A DNA stretch of 64,000 nt from Vibrio coralliilyticus ATCC BAA-450 (GTDB lineage Bacteria > Pseudomonadota > Gammaproteobacteria > Enterobacterales > Vibrionaceae): positions 806,001-870,000 of the forward strand of contig NZ_ACZN01000017.1 of NCBI RefSeq assembly GCF_000176135.1, written 5' to 3'. The notes beneath the pieces were generated by a model. That model worked only from the letters and a program-made list of their open reading frames with translations, was not told where the DNA came from and did no database searches. How positions within the stretch are numbered: position 1 is the stretch's first letter; every line of letters starts with the position of its first letter. Both the position numbers and the translations under genes were made by a program. Of the stretch, positions 16,183-24,275 are shown piece after piece.

Positions 16183-16765
16183 AAGAGCCTCTTAAGAATG
16201 TTTTTGTAATAATTTTATTGAGCATCCACATTAAGCATAGACCTGCCGGAATCAGCACCCAGCTTACGTGACTCTCTTTCAGCCAGGCCACACTGCCTAA
16301 CTGGTAGAAGGAACCAAAAATCAAAGCAGTCCAAAGCCCTGTTGCACCAATCACCGCGACAAAAAATCGCATCATAGGCACATCAAGAAAACCACTTAGC
16401 GTGAAGCCCACCGTGCGTAGGCCAGGAATGAAACGAACAATAAACAGGGTGATAAACGCGCTCTGGTGAAGTTTCTTCTTCACTTGACGGACACGTTGAT
16501 ATTGGAAAATTCGATATCGTAGGAAGCGTACACGTTGTGCACTTTTCCCCATCAGATAGAGGCCAAGATCTCCTGTAGCAATCCCAACGAAGATAGCCGC
16601 TAGCGCCATACTCATTGGCATTAGCTCTTGTACTGCGAGCGTTGCCGCGGTCACGATGGCTAAGTCTTCCAGTAAATAAGAAAGCAGGATGATGCCAACA
16701 AACAGCATTGCGACTGATGTATGCCCAGCGTACAACCATGCCTGTATCTGATTTGCTAACTCCAT
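16166..16765 (-). CDS. DedA-family (VTT domain) membrane protein
   Basis: 199 residues with four or five hydrophobic segments and the DedA/VTT signature: GDLGLYLMGK followed by basic residues, then FIVRFIPGLRTVGFTLSG. DedA proteins are undecaprenyl-phosphate or phospholipid flippases/scramblases in the inner membrane. ATG 16765 has GAGG at good spacing; a TTG at 16780 reads in frame but would place that site inside the gene. First gene of the operon, overlapping the ATP-grasp gene by 17 bases. Its presence strengthens the lipid-related reading of the cluster. Confidence 0.85.
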   Translation of the reverse strand: MELANQIQAWLYAGHTSVAMLFVGIILLSYLLEDLAIVTAATLAVQELMPMSMALAAIFVGIATGDLGLYLMGKSAQRVRFLRYRIFQYQRVRQVKKKLHQSAFITLFIVRFIPGLRTVGFTLSGFLDVPMMRFFVAVIGATGLWTALIFGSFYQLGSVAWLKESHVSWVLIPAGLCLMWMLNKIITKTFLRGSYDTAR

Positions 16766-16826
16766 CTCTAACCTCAGCAATACTTCTTCAAATGTTCAGC
16801 GCTACTCGCATAGGCCGGCTAACTAT

Positions 16827-16852
16827 CCATGGCGTTTATTGCTACGCCATGG
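16827..16852. promoter_or_regulatory. Inverted repeat (CCATGGCGT/ACGCCATGG) between divergent units
   Basis: Two perfect 9-base arms separated by 8 bases, located about 60 bases upstream of the DedA operon and 236 bases upstream of the divergent SDR gene. It sits where a repressor site would be expected for the operon. The cognate regulator is unknown. It could also be a hairpin in a 5' untranslated region. Confidence 0.5.
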
Positions 16853-17087
16853 TTAACAAGATAGGGAAATCAATAAGAAAATTTCACATACATACAATTT
16901 AGTTGAAAAAAATCCGCTAAGGGGAAGAAACCACTGAGTTTTTTCGCGATACAGATCAAGACTCGATGGCACAATTCGCGAGTAAGCTGTCATTATCTGC
17001 CAGTGCGTGGCACGATCAGATTGCTTAATATTTCCTCAACGACATGATGCAACCTAGCAGAATGGCAGTCACAGTGAGGAAAAAGAG

Positions 17088-17864
17088 ATGATCGAAACAG
17101 CATTAATCACAGGTGCTTCTGGCGGTATAGGCCTAGAGCTAGCGCGTATACACGCTGAAAAAGGTCGAGATATGATTTTAGTCGCGCGCTCTGAAGACAA
17201 ACTTAACGAGCTTAAACAAGAGCTCGAAGCGAAACATCAGACGCAAGTGTATGTCATTGCTGAAGATCTGTCCGATCCTCTTTCCGCTGATCGTATTGCC
17301 GAGAAAGTTAAAGACTTAGGGCTTGAGATCGACATCCTCATCAACAACGCTGGCTTTGGTGGCCATGGTCTGTTCCATGAGCGAGAATTGAGTGCCGATC
17401 AAGCGATGATGCAAGTGAACATGATTACACTCACAAACCTTACTCATCATTTTTTACAAGATATGGTCGCACGCAAGCGCGGAAAAATTCTCAATGTTTC
17501 TTCCACCGCTTCCTTCATGCCGGGCCCGCTGCAAGCAGTCTATTACGCAACTAAAGCCTATGTTACTTCATTTACTCAAGCGATAGCCGAAGAAGTCTCT
17601 GAATACAATGTGACTGCCACTGCTTTATGCCCTGGTGCGGTTGATACCGGCTTTGTTAAAGCAGGAGATTTAGATGGGCTCGATGTGTGGAAGAATGCCA
17701 AATCCCCGCGTTCTGTCGCTGAATGTGGCTATAAGGCAATGGAAAAAGGTGAGTTGGTCGCTTTTAATGAAACAGGGTTGAAGCTTATGCTTAACTGGGT
17801 GGTTCCCCTACTACCACGTAAAACTGTGCTAAAAATGTCACGTCAATTTATGGAAAAAAACTGA
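17088..17864 (+). CDS. Short-chain dehydrogenase/reductase (SDR, DltE-like)
   Basis: 258 residues, close to the normal SDR length. The NAD(P) loop is TGASGGIG (about 8-15), NNAG appears near residue 86, the catalytic Ser is in NVSST and the Tyr-Lys pair is in YYATK. It reduces or oxidises an alcohol/ketone; the substrate is unknown. GAGGAAAA lies 7 bases before the start at 17088. It is followed after 4 bases by an AraC gene, so the regulator probably controls the two-gene unit. Confidence 0.88.
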   Translation: MIETALITGASGGIGLELARIHAEKGRDMILVARSEDKLNELKQELEAKHQTQVYVIAEDLSDPLSADRIAEKVKDLGLEIDILINNAGFGGHGLFHERELSADQAMMQVNMITLTNLTHHFLQDMVARKRGKILNVSSTASFMPGPLQAVYYATKAYVTSFTQAIAEEVSEYNVTATALCPGAVDTGFVKAGDLDGLDVWKNAKSPRSVAECGYKAMEKGELVAFNETGLKLMLNWVVPLLPRKTVLKMSRQFMEKN

Positions 17865-17868
17865 CACC

Positions 17869-18864
17869 ATGAAAAGAGCCAACAAATTTATCATTGCGCC
17901 CAACTGGAAGTTACTGCTCAGTGATATGCAAATTGACCCTGCTGATGTTCTCAAATTCGCAGAGTTACCCGCCGACCTGTTTAACCGTGAGCACGCCAGT
18001 TTGGCGCCTCACGAATATTTCCAGCTTTGTCACGGAATGGAGCAAGCCGCCGGGGAGCGTGAAGTTCCATTGTTACTCGCGGAAAACTTTTCAGTGGAGT
18101 CATTTGATGCTCCTGTCTTTGCCGCGATATGTAGCCCGAATATGAATGTGGCACTCAGGCGTCTGAGCCAGTACAAGCCACTGATAGGGCCGATGGTTTT
18201 GACCGTCAATCAGGCAAAGAGCTTTACCGAATTGACCACCAGCTGTTACGGCCACCGTGGTCCACTGCCTCGTGCGTTAGGGCTGATGGAGTTAGTATTC
18301 TTTACGCAGCTCATACGCACAACCACCCGTGAGAACGTCAAACCCATTCGCTTGTCTCTGCCTGAACTGCCTGAGAAATTATCTCTGTACGAAGACTATT
18401 TCGGCTGTACGCTAAGCAAAGGAAAAAGCGTGAGTATTCGTTTTTCAGCGCAGGACGCCGCACGTCCCTTTCTGACTTCAAATTCAGCCATGTGGGAATT
18501 TTTTGAAACCAAACTCAACCAGAAATTAGCTGACTTAGATCAGTCCGCCTCAACCGCTGAGCGCGTGAAGGCGGTTCTCTTAGAAGCCTTGCCAAGTGGG
18601 GACAGTTCTATTGAAGGTGTTGCTGAAAAACTAGCGATGAGTAAGCGCACACTCCAGCGCAAGCTCAGCAGTGAAAAAGAGAGCTTCCAGGTATTGCTGC
18701 AAAATGTGCGTGCTGAGCTAGCCGACCATTACTTAGAAAAATCTCAGATGTCTCTAGGGGAAATCTCTTTTCTTCTCGGTTTTCAAGAGTCTAACTCCTT
18801 TATTCGTGCCTACAGTTCGTGGAAAGGTGTGTCACCGGGCTACTTTCGCGAGCAGTGTCATTAA
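17869..18864 (+). CDS. AraC-family regulator (OruR/ArgR-like, arabinose-binding-type sensor)
   Basis: 331 residues. The N-terminal part (about 1-190) resembles the Arabinose_bd-type sensor of OruR-like regulators; the C-terminal 100 residues contain two helix-turn-helices: VAEKLAMSKRTLQRKL and LGEISFLLGFQESNSFIRAY, ending in WKGVSPGYFR. It likely controls the upstream SDR gene, to which it is tightly linked. The stop overlaps the convergent LysR gene by 4 bases. Confidence 0.86.
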   Translation: MKRANKFIIAPNWKLLLSDMQIDPADVLKFAELPADLFNREHASLAPHEYFQLCHGMEQAAGEREVPLLLAENFSVESFDAPVFAAICSPNMNVALRRLSQYKPLIGPMVLTVNQAKSFTELTTSCYGHRGPLPRALGLMELVFFTQLIRTTTRENVKPIRLSLPELPEKLSLYEDYFGCTLSKGKSVSIRFSAQDAARPFLTSNSAMWEFFETKLNQKLADLDQSASTAERVKAVLLEALPSGDSSIEGVAEKLAMSKRTLQRKLSSEKESFQVLLQNVRAELADHYLEKSQMSLGEISFLLGFQESNSFIRAYSSWKGVSPGYFREQCH

Positions 18865-19766
18865 TTTGATAACGCGCTTTTCTCCAGCAGGAAGTCAATC
18901 AGGACTCGAACACGCTTAGCTTTTTGGGTGTTCTTATGAAAATAAACGTAGAGCCCAGAGTAAGGTGCCCAATACTCCTCAAGTACTGGTACTAGTTGTT
19001 TAGAGGCAAATAGATCTTCCACCATAGGATCGACAATTCTGCCAATACCTAAACCTTTTAGCGCGGCATCCAGCATTAACCCAGTATCATTAACAACTAG
19101 GGCATGAGGCATTTCCACCGTTAATCGTTCCCCCTGATTGCTAAGCTCTAAGGGTGCTAGCTGATTAGAAGAAATAAATCGATACTGGACGAGTTTATGT
19201 TGCTTGAGAGCTCCGGGTGTGTCAGGCATTCCGTACTGCTCAATGTACTCCGGAGAGGCAAACAAGGCTTCCCTCATCGCTGGCGTCAACTGCCTCGCGA
19301 TCATGCCTTCTTCGACGCGATCACCAAAGCGAATACCCAGATCAAAACCTTCATTGAGAATATCAATTGCCGCATCAGAGATAGATATTTCCAACTGAAT
19401 ATTGGGGTAACGCTGGCAGAACTCCGCGTATATAGGCTGAAGTAGATATTGATAAACAAATCGTGGGGTTGTCAGCCTGACTTTGCCGGACGGCACTTTG
19501 CTAAGGTCACTGATACTCTCAAACGCCAAACTCAGATCTGACATCGAATCCGATGTACTCAGATGCAACAAGCGCCCTGCTTCCGTTAATTCAATACGTC
19601 GAGTTGTGCGAGTAAACAAAGGTAGCCCCAGTTGTTCCTCCAAGGCTTTCAATGCATTACTCACAGAAGGTGAAGCCATTTCAAGCTTCTGCGCCGCTTT
19701 TGTAATACTTCCTTCACGCACAATGGCATGAAAAACCGTTAACTGATTGAAGATAGTGCCATTCAT
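18861..19766 (-). CDS. LysR-family transcriptional regulator
   Basis: 301 residues. The N-terminal winged helix (about 1-60: FNQLTVFHAIVREGSITKAA, then SPSVSNALKALEEQLG) is followed by the two-lobed effector domain with the LysR-typical RYPNIQLEISIS and GFDLGIRFG segments. It is divergent from the NTF2-like/oxidoreductase/hydrolase unit starting at 19893 across a 126-base AT-rich gap, the normal arrangement for a LysR regulator and its target. Confidence 0.9.
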   Translation of the reverse strand: MNGTIFNQLTVFHAIVREGSITKAAQKLEMASPSVSNALKALEEQLGLPLFTRTTRRIELTEAGRLLHLSTSDSMSDLSLAFESISDLSKVPSGKVRLTTPRFVYQYLLQPIYAEFCQRYPNIQLEISISDAAIDILNEGFDLGIRFGDRVEEGMIARQLTPAMREALFASPEYIEQYGMPDTPGALKQHKLVQYRFISSNQLAPLELSNQGERLTVEMPHALVVNDTGLMLDAALKGLGIGRIVDPMVEDLFASKQLVPVLEEYWAPYSGLYVYFHKNTQKAKRVRVLIDFLLEKSALSN

Positions 19767-19892
19767 CTCAAACCCTCCAATTATTAGCTCAAGACTAACA
19801 ATTATTTAGATAAATACCATCTAATCATTACGAATCAATTCTCTTAGACTGATTTCCATACCAACAGCAATCACGTAATGAGTGAGGAAATC

Positions 19893-20456
19893 ATGTTCAG
19901 AACCATCAAATATGTCGCTCTTCTGGCAAGTACTATCGCTTTTTCACATTCCGTGTTAGCGCAGTCAGGAGTCGAAAACATGTCAGCAATTCAAGACGCC
20001 AAAGCGATTAATAATGCCAAACTTTGGCCAAAGCCCGACAACCCAGTAGCAGCTGGCTCTGAAAACAGCGAAGCACTCAAAGTCGTGCAAGGTTTTTTCG
20101 CCGCTTACGCCAAAGGTGACCTTGAAGGAATAAAACAATATGTCTCTGAAGAGGTGGAATGGCACATTCCCGGTCGCCACTCCTCAGCAGGCACAAAACG
20201 CGGCATCACCGAATTTACCGAGTTCTTTGGCAAACTTGGGCAGGCAGGATTCAAAGCGGAAGTCATGATTCTTGCGGCAAATGATACCTATGTCATTGAT
20301 GCTCACCGTGGGTTCAGTACAGCTGCCGACGAAAATATCGACCTGAACTGGATTCTTCTCTACCAAATTGAAGACGGTAAGATCAAACGCGTTCAAAATT
20401 TTTCAGGTGATTTATACACCTCTGACGCTTTCTTTAACGCATTTTTTGCTCAGTAA
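19893..20456 (+). CDS. Secreted NTF2-like (SnoaL-like) protein
   Basis: 187 residues. GAGG lies 6 bases before ATG 19893 (an ATG at 19878 would place it inside the gene). A signal peptide (MFRTIKYVALLASTIAFSHSVLA) leads to a SnoaL/NTF2-type alpha+beta cone: VQGFFAAYAKGDLEGIKQY, VEWHIPGRHSSAGT and GKIKRVQNFSGD. NTF2 folds bind small hydrophobic ligands and host varied enzymes, so no reaction is assigned. First gene of a unit with the oxidoreductase fusion 13 bases downstream, opposite a LysR gene. A functionally comparable gene sits in the module at 57.9-59.5 kb. Confidence 0.82.
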   Translation: MFRTIKYVALLASTIAFSHSVLAQSGVENMSAIQDAKAINNAKLWPKPDNPVAAGSENSEALKVVQGFFAAYAKGDLEGIKQYVSEEVEWHIPGRHSSAGTKRGITEFTEFFGKLGQAGFKAEVMILAANDTYVIDAHRGFSTAADENIDLNWILLYQIEDGKIKRVQNFSGDLYTSDAFFNAFFAQ

Positions 20457-20469
20457 CGGGAGAACCATC

Positions 20470-21432
20470 ATGAGCCAAGTATTAGTCATTTCAGGTCATC
20501 CTGATCTTAACGCTTCTTATACCAACACCGTTATTTTGGAGCAGATCCAAAGCAATTTGAGTGATGTGGAAGTACGTCGCCTCGACAGTCTTTACCCAGA
20601 CTATCGAATTGATGTAGCGGCTGAACAACAAGCGATGTTAGCAGCGGATATTATTGTGCTTCAGTTCCCATTCTATTGGTATGCGGTTCCCGCGTTAATG
20701 AAGAAGTGGATCGACGATGTCTTCAGTTTCAACTTCGCTTATGGGCCTGAGGGTGACAAGCTGAAAGGTAAAGATTTCATTTTATCCTTTACTGTAGGCG
20801 GTCCTGCTGAAAGCTATGATCCACTGGGCTACAACCATTTCACGGTTGAGCAGATGCTTCATCCTTTGCAGCAAACCGCTTATCTTGCTGGAATGAACTA
20901 CCGTCAACCTATCTACACCCATCGCATGGTTTACATTCCAAACGTATATAACGAGTTGGAGGATGTTCAAGCGCGCGCAAAAAATCATGCAGAGCGTCTG
21001 TGTTCGCAAATTTCGGAACTACTGACTTCACCAACAACACGAATTAATAAATTCATCACCGAATGGTTTGCAAGATTTGACGTATTACCAGAGGACAGCG
21101 ATTTCTTTACGCGCCATCTTGCACGAGACCTCACCCTTTCAATGCCTGAAGGACAATTCCTTGGTCATGAGGGATTTCGTGATTGGTATCGAATTGCATT
21201 TGAAACATTTAAACCCAACTGCCAACACTTGGTAGAGCAAATCGAAGTCATACCCAATGGCGATAAGTTTGACGTAAAACTACGAGTCCGCTTACTGGCA
21301 GACACTTATCCTGATTCCACCTTTGTCGGTCAGTCGGTGAACATTTTGGTCGACGAAACTTGGCAAGTAAGCTTCGACACACAAGGTGATGTTCTTATCC
21401 ACAATTATCTTGTGGCACCTGTCGTGAGTTAA
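20470..21432 (+). CDS. Flavodoxin-fold NAD(P)H oxidoreductase fused to an NTF2-like domain
   Basis: 320 residues. ATG 20470 has GGGAG upstream; the longer frame is not used. The first 185 residues are a quinone-reductase-like flavodoxin fold: VISGHPDLNASYTN at the FMN phosphate site, FPFYWYAVPALMKKW at the isoalloxazine side and VGGPAESY. The last 120 (FITEWFARF to APVVS) are a SnoaL/NTF2-like domain with FLGHEGFRDWYR. This fusion is unusual and may present a ligand to the flavin domain. Middle gene of the LysR-linked unit. Confidence 0.82.
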   Translation: MSQVLVISGHPDLNASYTNTVILEQIQSNLSDVEVRRLDSLYPDYRIDVAAEQQAMLAADIIVLQFPFYWYAVPALMKKWIDDVFSFNFAYGPEGDKLKGKDFILSFTVGGPAESYDPLGYNHFTVEQMLHPLQQTAYLAGMNYRQPIYTHRMVYIPNVYNELEDVQARAKNHAERLCSQISELLTSPTTRINKFITEWFARFDVLPEDSDFFTRHLARDLTLSMPEGQFLGHEGFRDWYRIAFETFKPNCQHLVEQIEVIPNGDKFDVKLRVRLLADTYPDSTFVGQSVNILVDETWQVSFDTQGDVLIHNYLVAPVVS

Positions 21433-21540
21433 TCACCAAGAAGTCCCTGCTTTCGAGCCGGGACTCTGGATATCTTTTCTGCCATAGATGTATCAAGCAT
21501 CTGAAAATACTATTTAGTCAGCCAAATAAAGAGCATGCTC

Positions 21541-22410
21541 ATGAAATCTATCATTCTAAATACTCAAATCGGAACACTGGCCGCCAATCTGTATCTTCCT
21601 CAAGAAATCAAACAGACACTACCCGTCGTTATTGTCACTGGTGCTTGGACAACAGTGAAAGAACAGATGCCCGCGGTTTACGCCGAAGCTCTAACTAAAC
21701 AAGGTTTTGCCGCTATTACTTTTGACTTCAGAGGCTGGGGTCAGTCGCTGGATGAAGTTAAATATCTGGAAGAGCCTGCAAGAAAAATAGAGGACATACG
21801 AGCGGTTATTGATTCACTCGCTCAACGCGAAGATATCGATGGCTCAAACATTTTTGGACTGGGTATTTGCGCCTCCTCTGGCTACATGCTGGATGCAGTA
21901 GAATCAAACCCGCACATCCGAGCTGCGGCGGCTGTCGCTCCTTGGCTACACAACGCCGACTTAGCGAACGCTATCTATGGCGGCGAAGCCAGTGTTCAAA
22001 ACCTCATTCAGTTAAGTGAAGACGCTGCACACGGTGAACAAGCTGTCTACATTGAAGCAGCAAGTACGACAAATCAGAATGCGTTAATGTACCAAGCGCC
22101 ATACTACACAGAAGCCAATCGTGGACAAGTGGCTCAATACGACAATCTGTTCAATGTCGCTTCTTGGAAAGGCTGGCTAACTTATGATGCGGTTTCCGGT
22201 GCAGCAGATCAGGACAAACCTATTTTATTAGTTGCTTCTGAGGACATGGCTTTACCTGATGGCACGCATCAGTATCTGGCAAATGCCAAAGATAACGTAA
22301 GTGCTATTTGGTTGGAGGGCGTTTCGCAATTCGATTTTTATGATGTGCCCGAGCATGTAGAGAAAGCGACTCAAGCAGTCGCACAGCATTTCCGCAGCCA
22401 CATTAAGTAA
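21541..22410 (+). CDS. Alpha/beta hydrolase (YcjY-like), cytosolic paralogue
   Basis: 289 residues. The start is ATG 21541, because AAAGAG is 7 bases upstream, and it aligns with the internal start of the paralogue at 58049. Motifs: VTGAWTTVKEQMP near the oxyanion loop, FDFRGWG, the nucleophile elbow GICASSGY with Cys110 rather than Ser, and VAPWLH. A Cys nucleophile recalls dienelactone hydrolases and YcjY-like enzymes; the substrate is unknown. No signal peptide. Last gene of the LysR-linked unit, with a short gap of about 100 bases containing a small hairpin. Confidence 0.85.
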   Translation: MKSIILNTQIGTLAANLYLPQEIKQTLPVVIVTGAWTTVKEQMPAVYAEALTKQGFAAITFDFRGWGQSLDEVKYLEEPARKIEDIRAVIDSLAQREDIDGSNIFGLGICASSGYMLDAVESNPHIRAAAAVAPWLHNADLANAIYGGEASVQNLIQLSEDAAHGEQAVYIEAASTTNQNALMYQAPYYTEANRGQVAQYDNLFNVASWKGWLTYDAVSGAADQDKPILLVASEDMALPDGTHQYLANAKDNVSAIWLEGVSQFDFYDVPEHVEKATQAVAQHFRSHIK

Positions 22411-22432
22411 ATTCAGCACGACTTCCACTGCA

Positions 22433-22463
22433 TCAAGCCCTGAACTTATCCGGCGGGGCTTTC
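22433..22463 (+). terminator. Probable terminator after the cytosolic hydrolase gene
   Basis: AAGCCC and GGGGCTT arms around a loose loop, followed by TCTTCTC. The stem has imperfections, so termination strength is uncertain. Confidence 0.45.
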
Positions 22464-22560
22464 TTCTCATCTAGTATCACAATTACGACACATCCGAGTT
22501 GCCTTTTCTAAGCCAACATCGCTTACTATCAACTCTAATTAAATCAAGGCGTTGAAATTA

Positions 22561-23022
22561 GTGTCTATTCAGCTACTGCCTATCTCCGAGCAAGAGTTTC
22601 CAGAGGTTTTTCCTGTTGTAAAACAGGCGCTTTATGAGCATGTTGATTCTGTGTTTGGCTGGGATGATCAGTTCCAGCAGCATCGGCTGTCTACCGACTA
22701 TCAACCAGAATGGTTTCATTGGGTCGTTAGCAAACAGAACAAAATCGGGCTAGTGTGCTTCAAACCTTACGACACCGCTTACCACATTCACTTGTTGATC
22801 CTCTTCCCTCAGTATCAAAATCAGGGCTTTGGACACATAGTCATGCAGCAGATCAACACTCTCGTTAAAAGTGAAGGCCGCAACAAAATCACGTTATCCA
22901 GCTTCACTCGCAACACCAAAGCGATCCAATTTTACACTCGATTAGGCTATCAAGTCACTGAAGAAGATGAATGTTTTGTCTCAATGACATTAGATCTTGA
23001 ACAGCAAAAAATGGATTACTGA
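22561..23022 (+). CDS. GNAT-family N-acetyltransferase
   Basis: 153 residues. The acetyl-CoA loop QNQGFGHIVM is followed by RNTKAIQFYTRLGYQ, the usual last strand and helix of GNAT enzymes. The substrate is not apparent. I choose GTG 22561, which has AAGG 11 bases upstream; the TTG at 22552 reads in frame but has the site almost adjacent. The stop at 23022 is one base before the ATG of a truncated second GNAT, so this was probably once the first gene of a coupled pair. Confidence 0.8.
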   Translation: MSIQLLPISEQEFPEVFPVVKQALYEHVDSVFGWDDQFQQHRLSTDYQPEWFHWVVSKQNKIGLVCFKPYDTAYHIHLLILFPQYQNQGFGHIVMQQINTLVKSEGRNKITLSSFTRNTKAIQFYTRLGYQVTEEDECFVSMTLDLEQQKMDY

Positions 23023-23023
23023 T

Positions 23024-23182
23024 ATGCAGATAGAGACCACAAGACTAGTCCTGCGATCACAACTATCCAAGGTATACAATCAATCAATTACCAAGCAGCC
23101 GCTCTTTCATTTGCTTACTGTTGAAGTCGTCGATGAGCCGTTCTTTGAACGCACGCAAACGCGCCACTTCTCTCTGCTCTGA
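23024..23182 (+). pseudogene. Truncated GNAT remnant (N-terminus only)
   Basis: The frame starts with ATG one base after the previous GNAT stop and opens MQIETTRLVLR, a typical first strand of a GNAT enzyme. The GNAT likeness then ends within about 12 codons. The rest of the frame runs antisense across the 3' end of the LysR gene. The simplest reading is a deletion that fused the start of a second acetyltransferase gene to the LysR region. No ribosome site is needed if it was coupled to the previous gene. Confidence 0.4.
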
Positions 23183-23992
23183 TTTTGATAACATCCAGAT
23201 ATCGTGTTTGATTTCCGGTTCACATTTGGGAACACGAACCAATGTCGGTTCTTTGTCGGCAATAAAGCACGGCAAGAGCGTAATCCCCATGCTCTGCTTA
23301 GCGGCTTCTAACTGCATCGCGCTATGGTTCATTCGACACGAAATAGATAAATGACGCAGAGGGGAGTCATTAAAAATAGGGCTTTCTTTGCCTAGCTCTC
23401 CCCAACCTATCAGTTGAGCGCTGGAATCTGACATCCAAGGATCGTGTTGCTCAAGGTAGTGTGGTGTAGCGTAGTAACAGATGGCAATTTTACCTATGAT
23501 CCGCCCCACTAAGTGCTCGGGAGGCATTTGATTCATTGGCATAATCCGCAGCGCGATATCGACTTCATGATCACCCAAGTCCAGCACCTGACTCGACAAA
23601 ACCACTTCGGCGTTGATATCAGGATACTGCTGACTGAACATAGCGATCGTCGGCATCAATAAATGGTTGGCAATCGCATCTGCAGTGGTGATACGAATTT
23701 CACCGCTGTATTTGGCGTCTTTCCCTTTGAGCTCGATCTCTGCTTGTCGTAGTGACATTTCTGCTTGCTCAGCATAACGCTGCAAGCTCTCCCCTTCAGG
23801 AGAGAGTGTGTAACCTGAGGTATCTTTACGAAATAGAGATACTCCCAGACTTTTCTCTAGGCTAGCAATTCTACGAGTAATGGTTGAATGGCTGACATTA
23901 AGACTTGCTGCTGCCGAGCGTGCACTGCCAGCACGCATAGTCTGGAGAAAAATCGCCACATCGCTCCAGTCCATGGATGAATTTTGCACCAA
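23084..23992 (-). CDS. LysR-family transcriptional regulator
   Basis: 302 residues. DNA-binding segment: DVAIFLQTMRAGSARSAAAS then HSTITRRIASLEKSLGVSLF; the effector domain follows with the usual EVDIALRIMP. Start uncertain: TTG 23992, GTG 23989 and ATG 23974 are all possible, and GGAA precedes the first two. Closest relatives are regulators that bind single small effectors. Neighbour to the right is the RelA/SpoT-fold gene, divergent, so regulation of that gene is possible but not shown. Confidence 0.87.
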   Translation of the reverse strand: MVQNSSMDWSDVAIFLQTMRAGSARSAAASLNVSHSTITRRIASLEKSLGVSLFRKDTSGYTLSPEGESLQRYAEQAEMSLRQAEIELKGKDAKYSGEIRITTADAIANHLLMPTIAMFSQQYPDINAEVVLSSQVLDLGDHEVDIALRIMPMNQMPPEHLVGRIIGKIAICYYATPHYLEQHDPWMSDSSAQLIGWGELGKESPIFNDSPLRHLSISCRMNHSAMQLEAAKQSMGITLLPCFIADKEPTLVRVPKCEPEIKHDIWMLSKSEQREVARLRAFKERLIDDFNSKQMKERLLGN

Positions 23993-24117
23993 TATATTCC
24001 TAACTAAACGTAACTCATCAATCTATTAACTATAATGCTTTGTTAATAAATTCAGCTAGAACATACTGATGTGATATTGATCCAAGTCTGAATTATCTTT
24101 CTCTCCTTGGTTCAAAT

Positions 24118-24141
24118 ATGCACCACAGACGTGCATTTTTC
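24118..24141 (+). terminator. Small hairpin with T-run upstream of the RelA/SpoT-fold gene
   Basis: ATGCAC pairs with GTGCAT around a 7-base loop and is followed by TTTTTC. It could be a weak terminator or attenuator in the leader of the gene starting at 24276. Confidence 0.35.
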
Positions 24142-24275
24142 TCTCTACTCACTCTCCACAATTATTCCTAATATCAAAAAGCATCAATAAAAACACTCGT
24201 TCACTGGCGTATTCGTTACCTAAGAAACTAACTGTTTCCAACCCGCCACAACTGGTCGATATTCAAGGGGGAGAG

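Noticed and set aside
16987..17003. CTGTCAT...CTGCCAG resembling a Pho box near the SDR gene
   Set aside because: The repeat spacing is 10 instead of 11 and the second half is degraded; it also lies far from the OlsF operon start.
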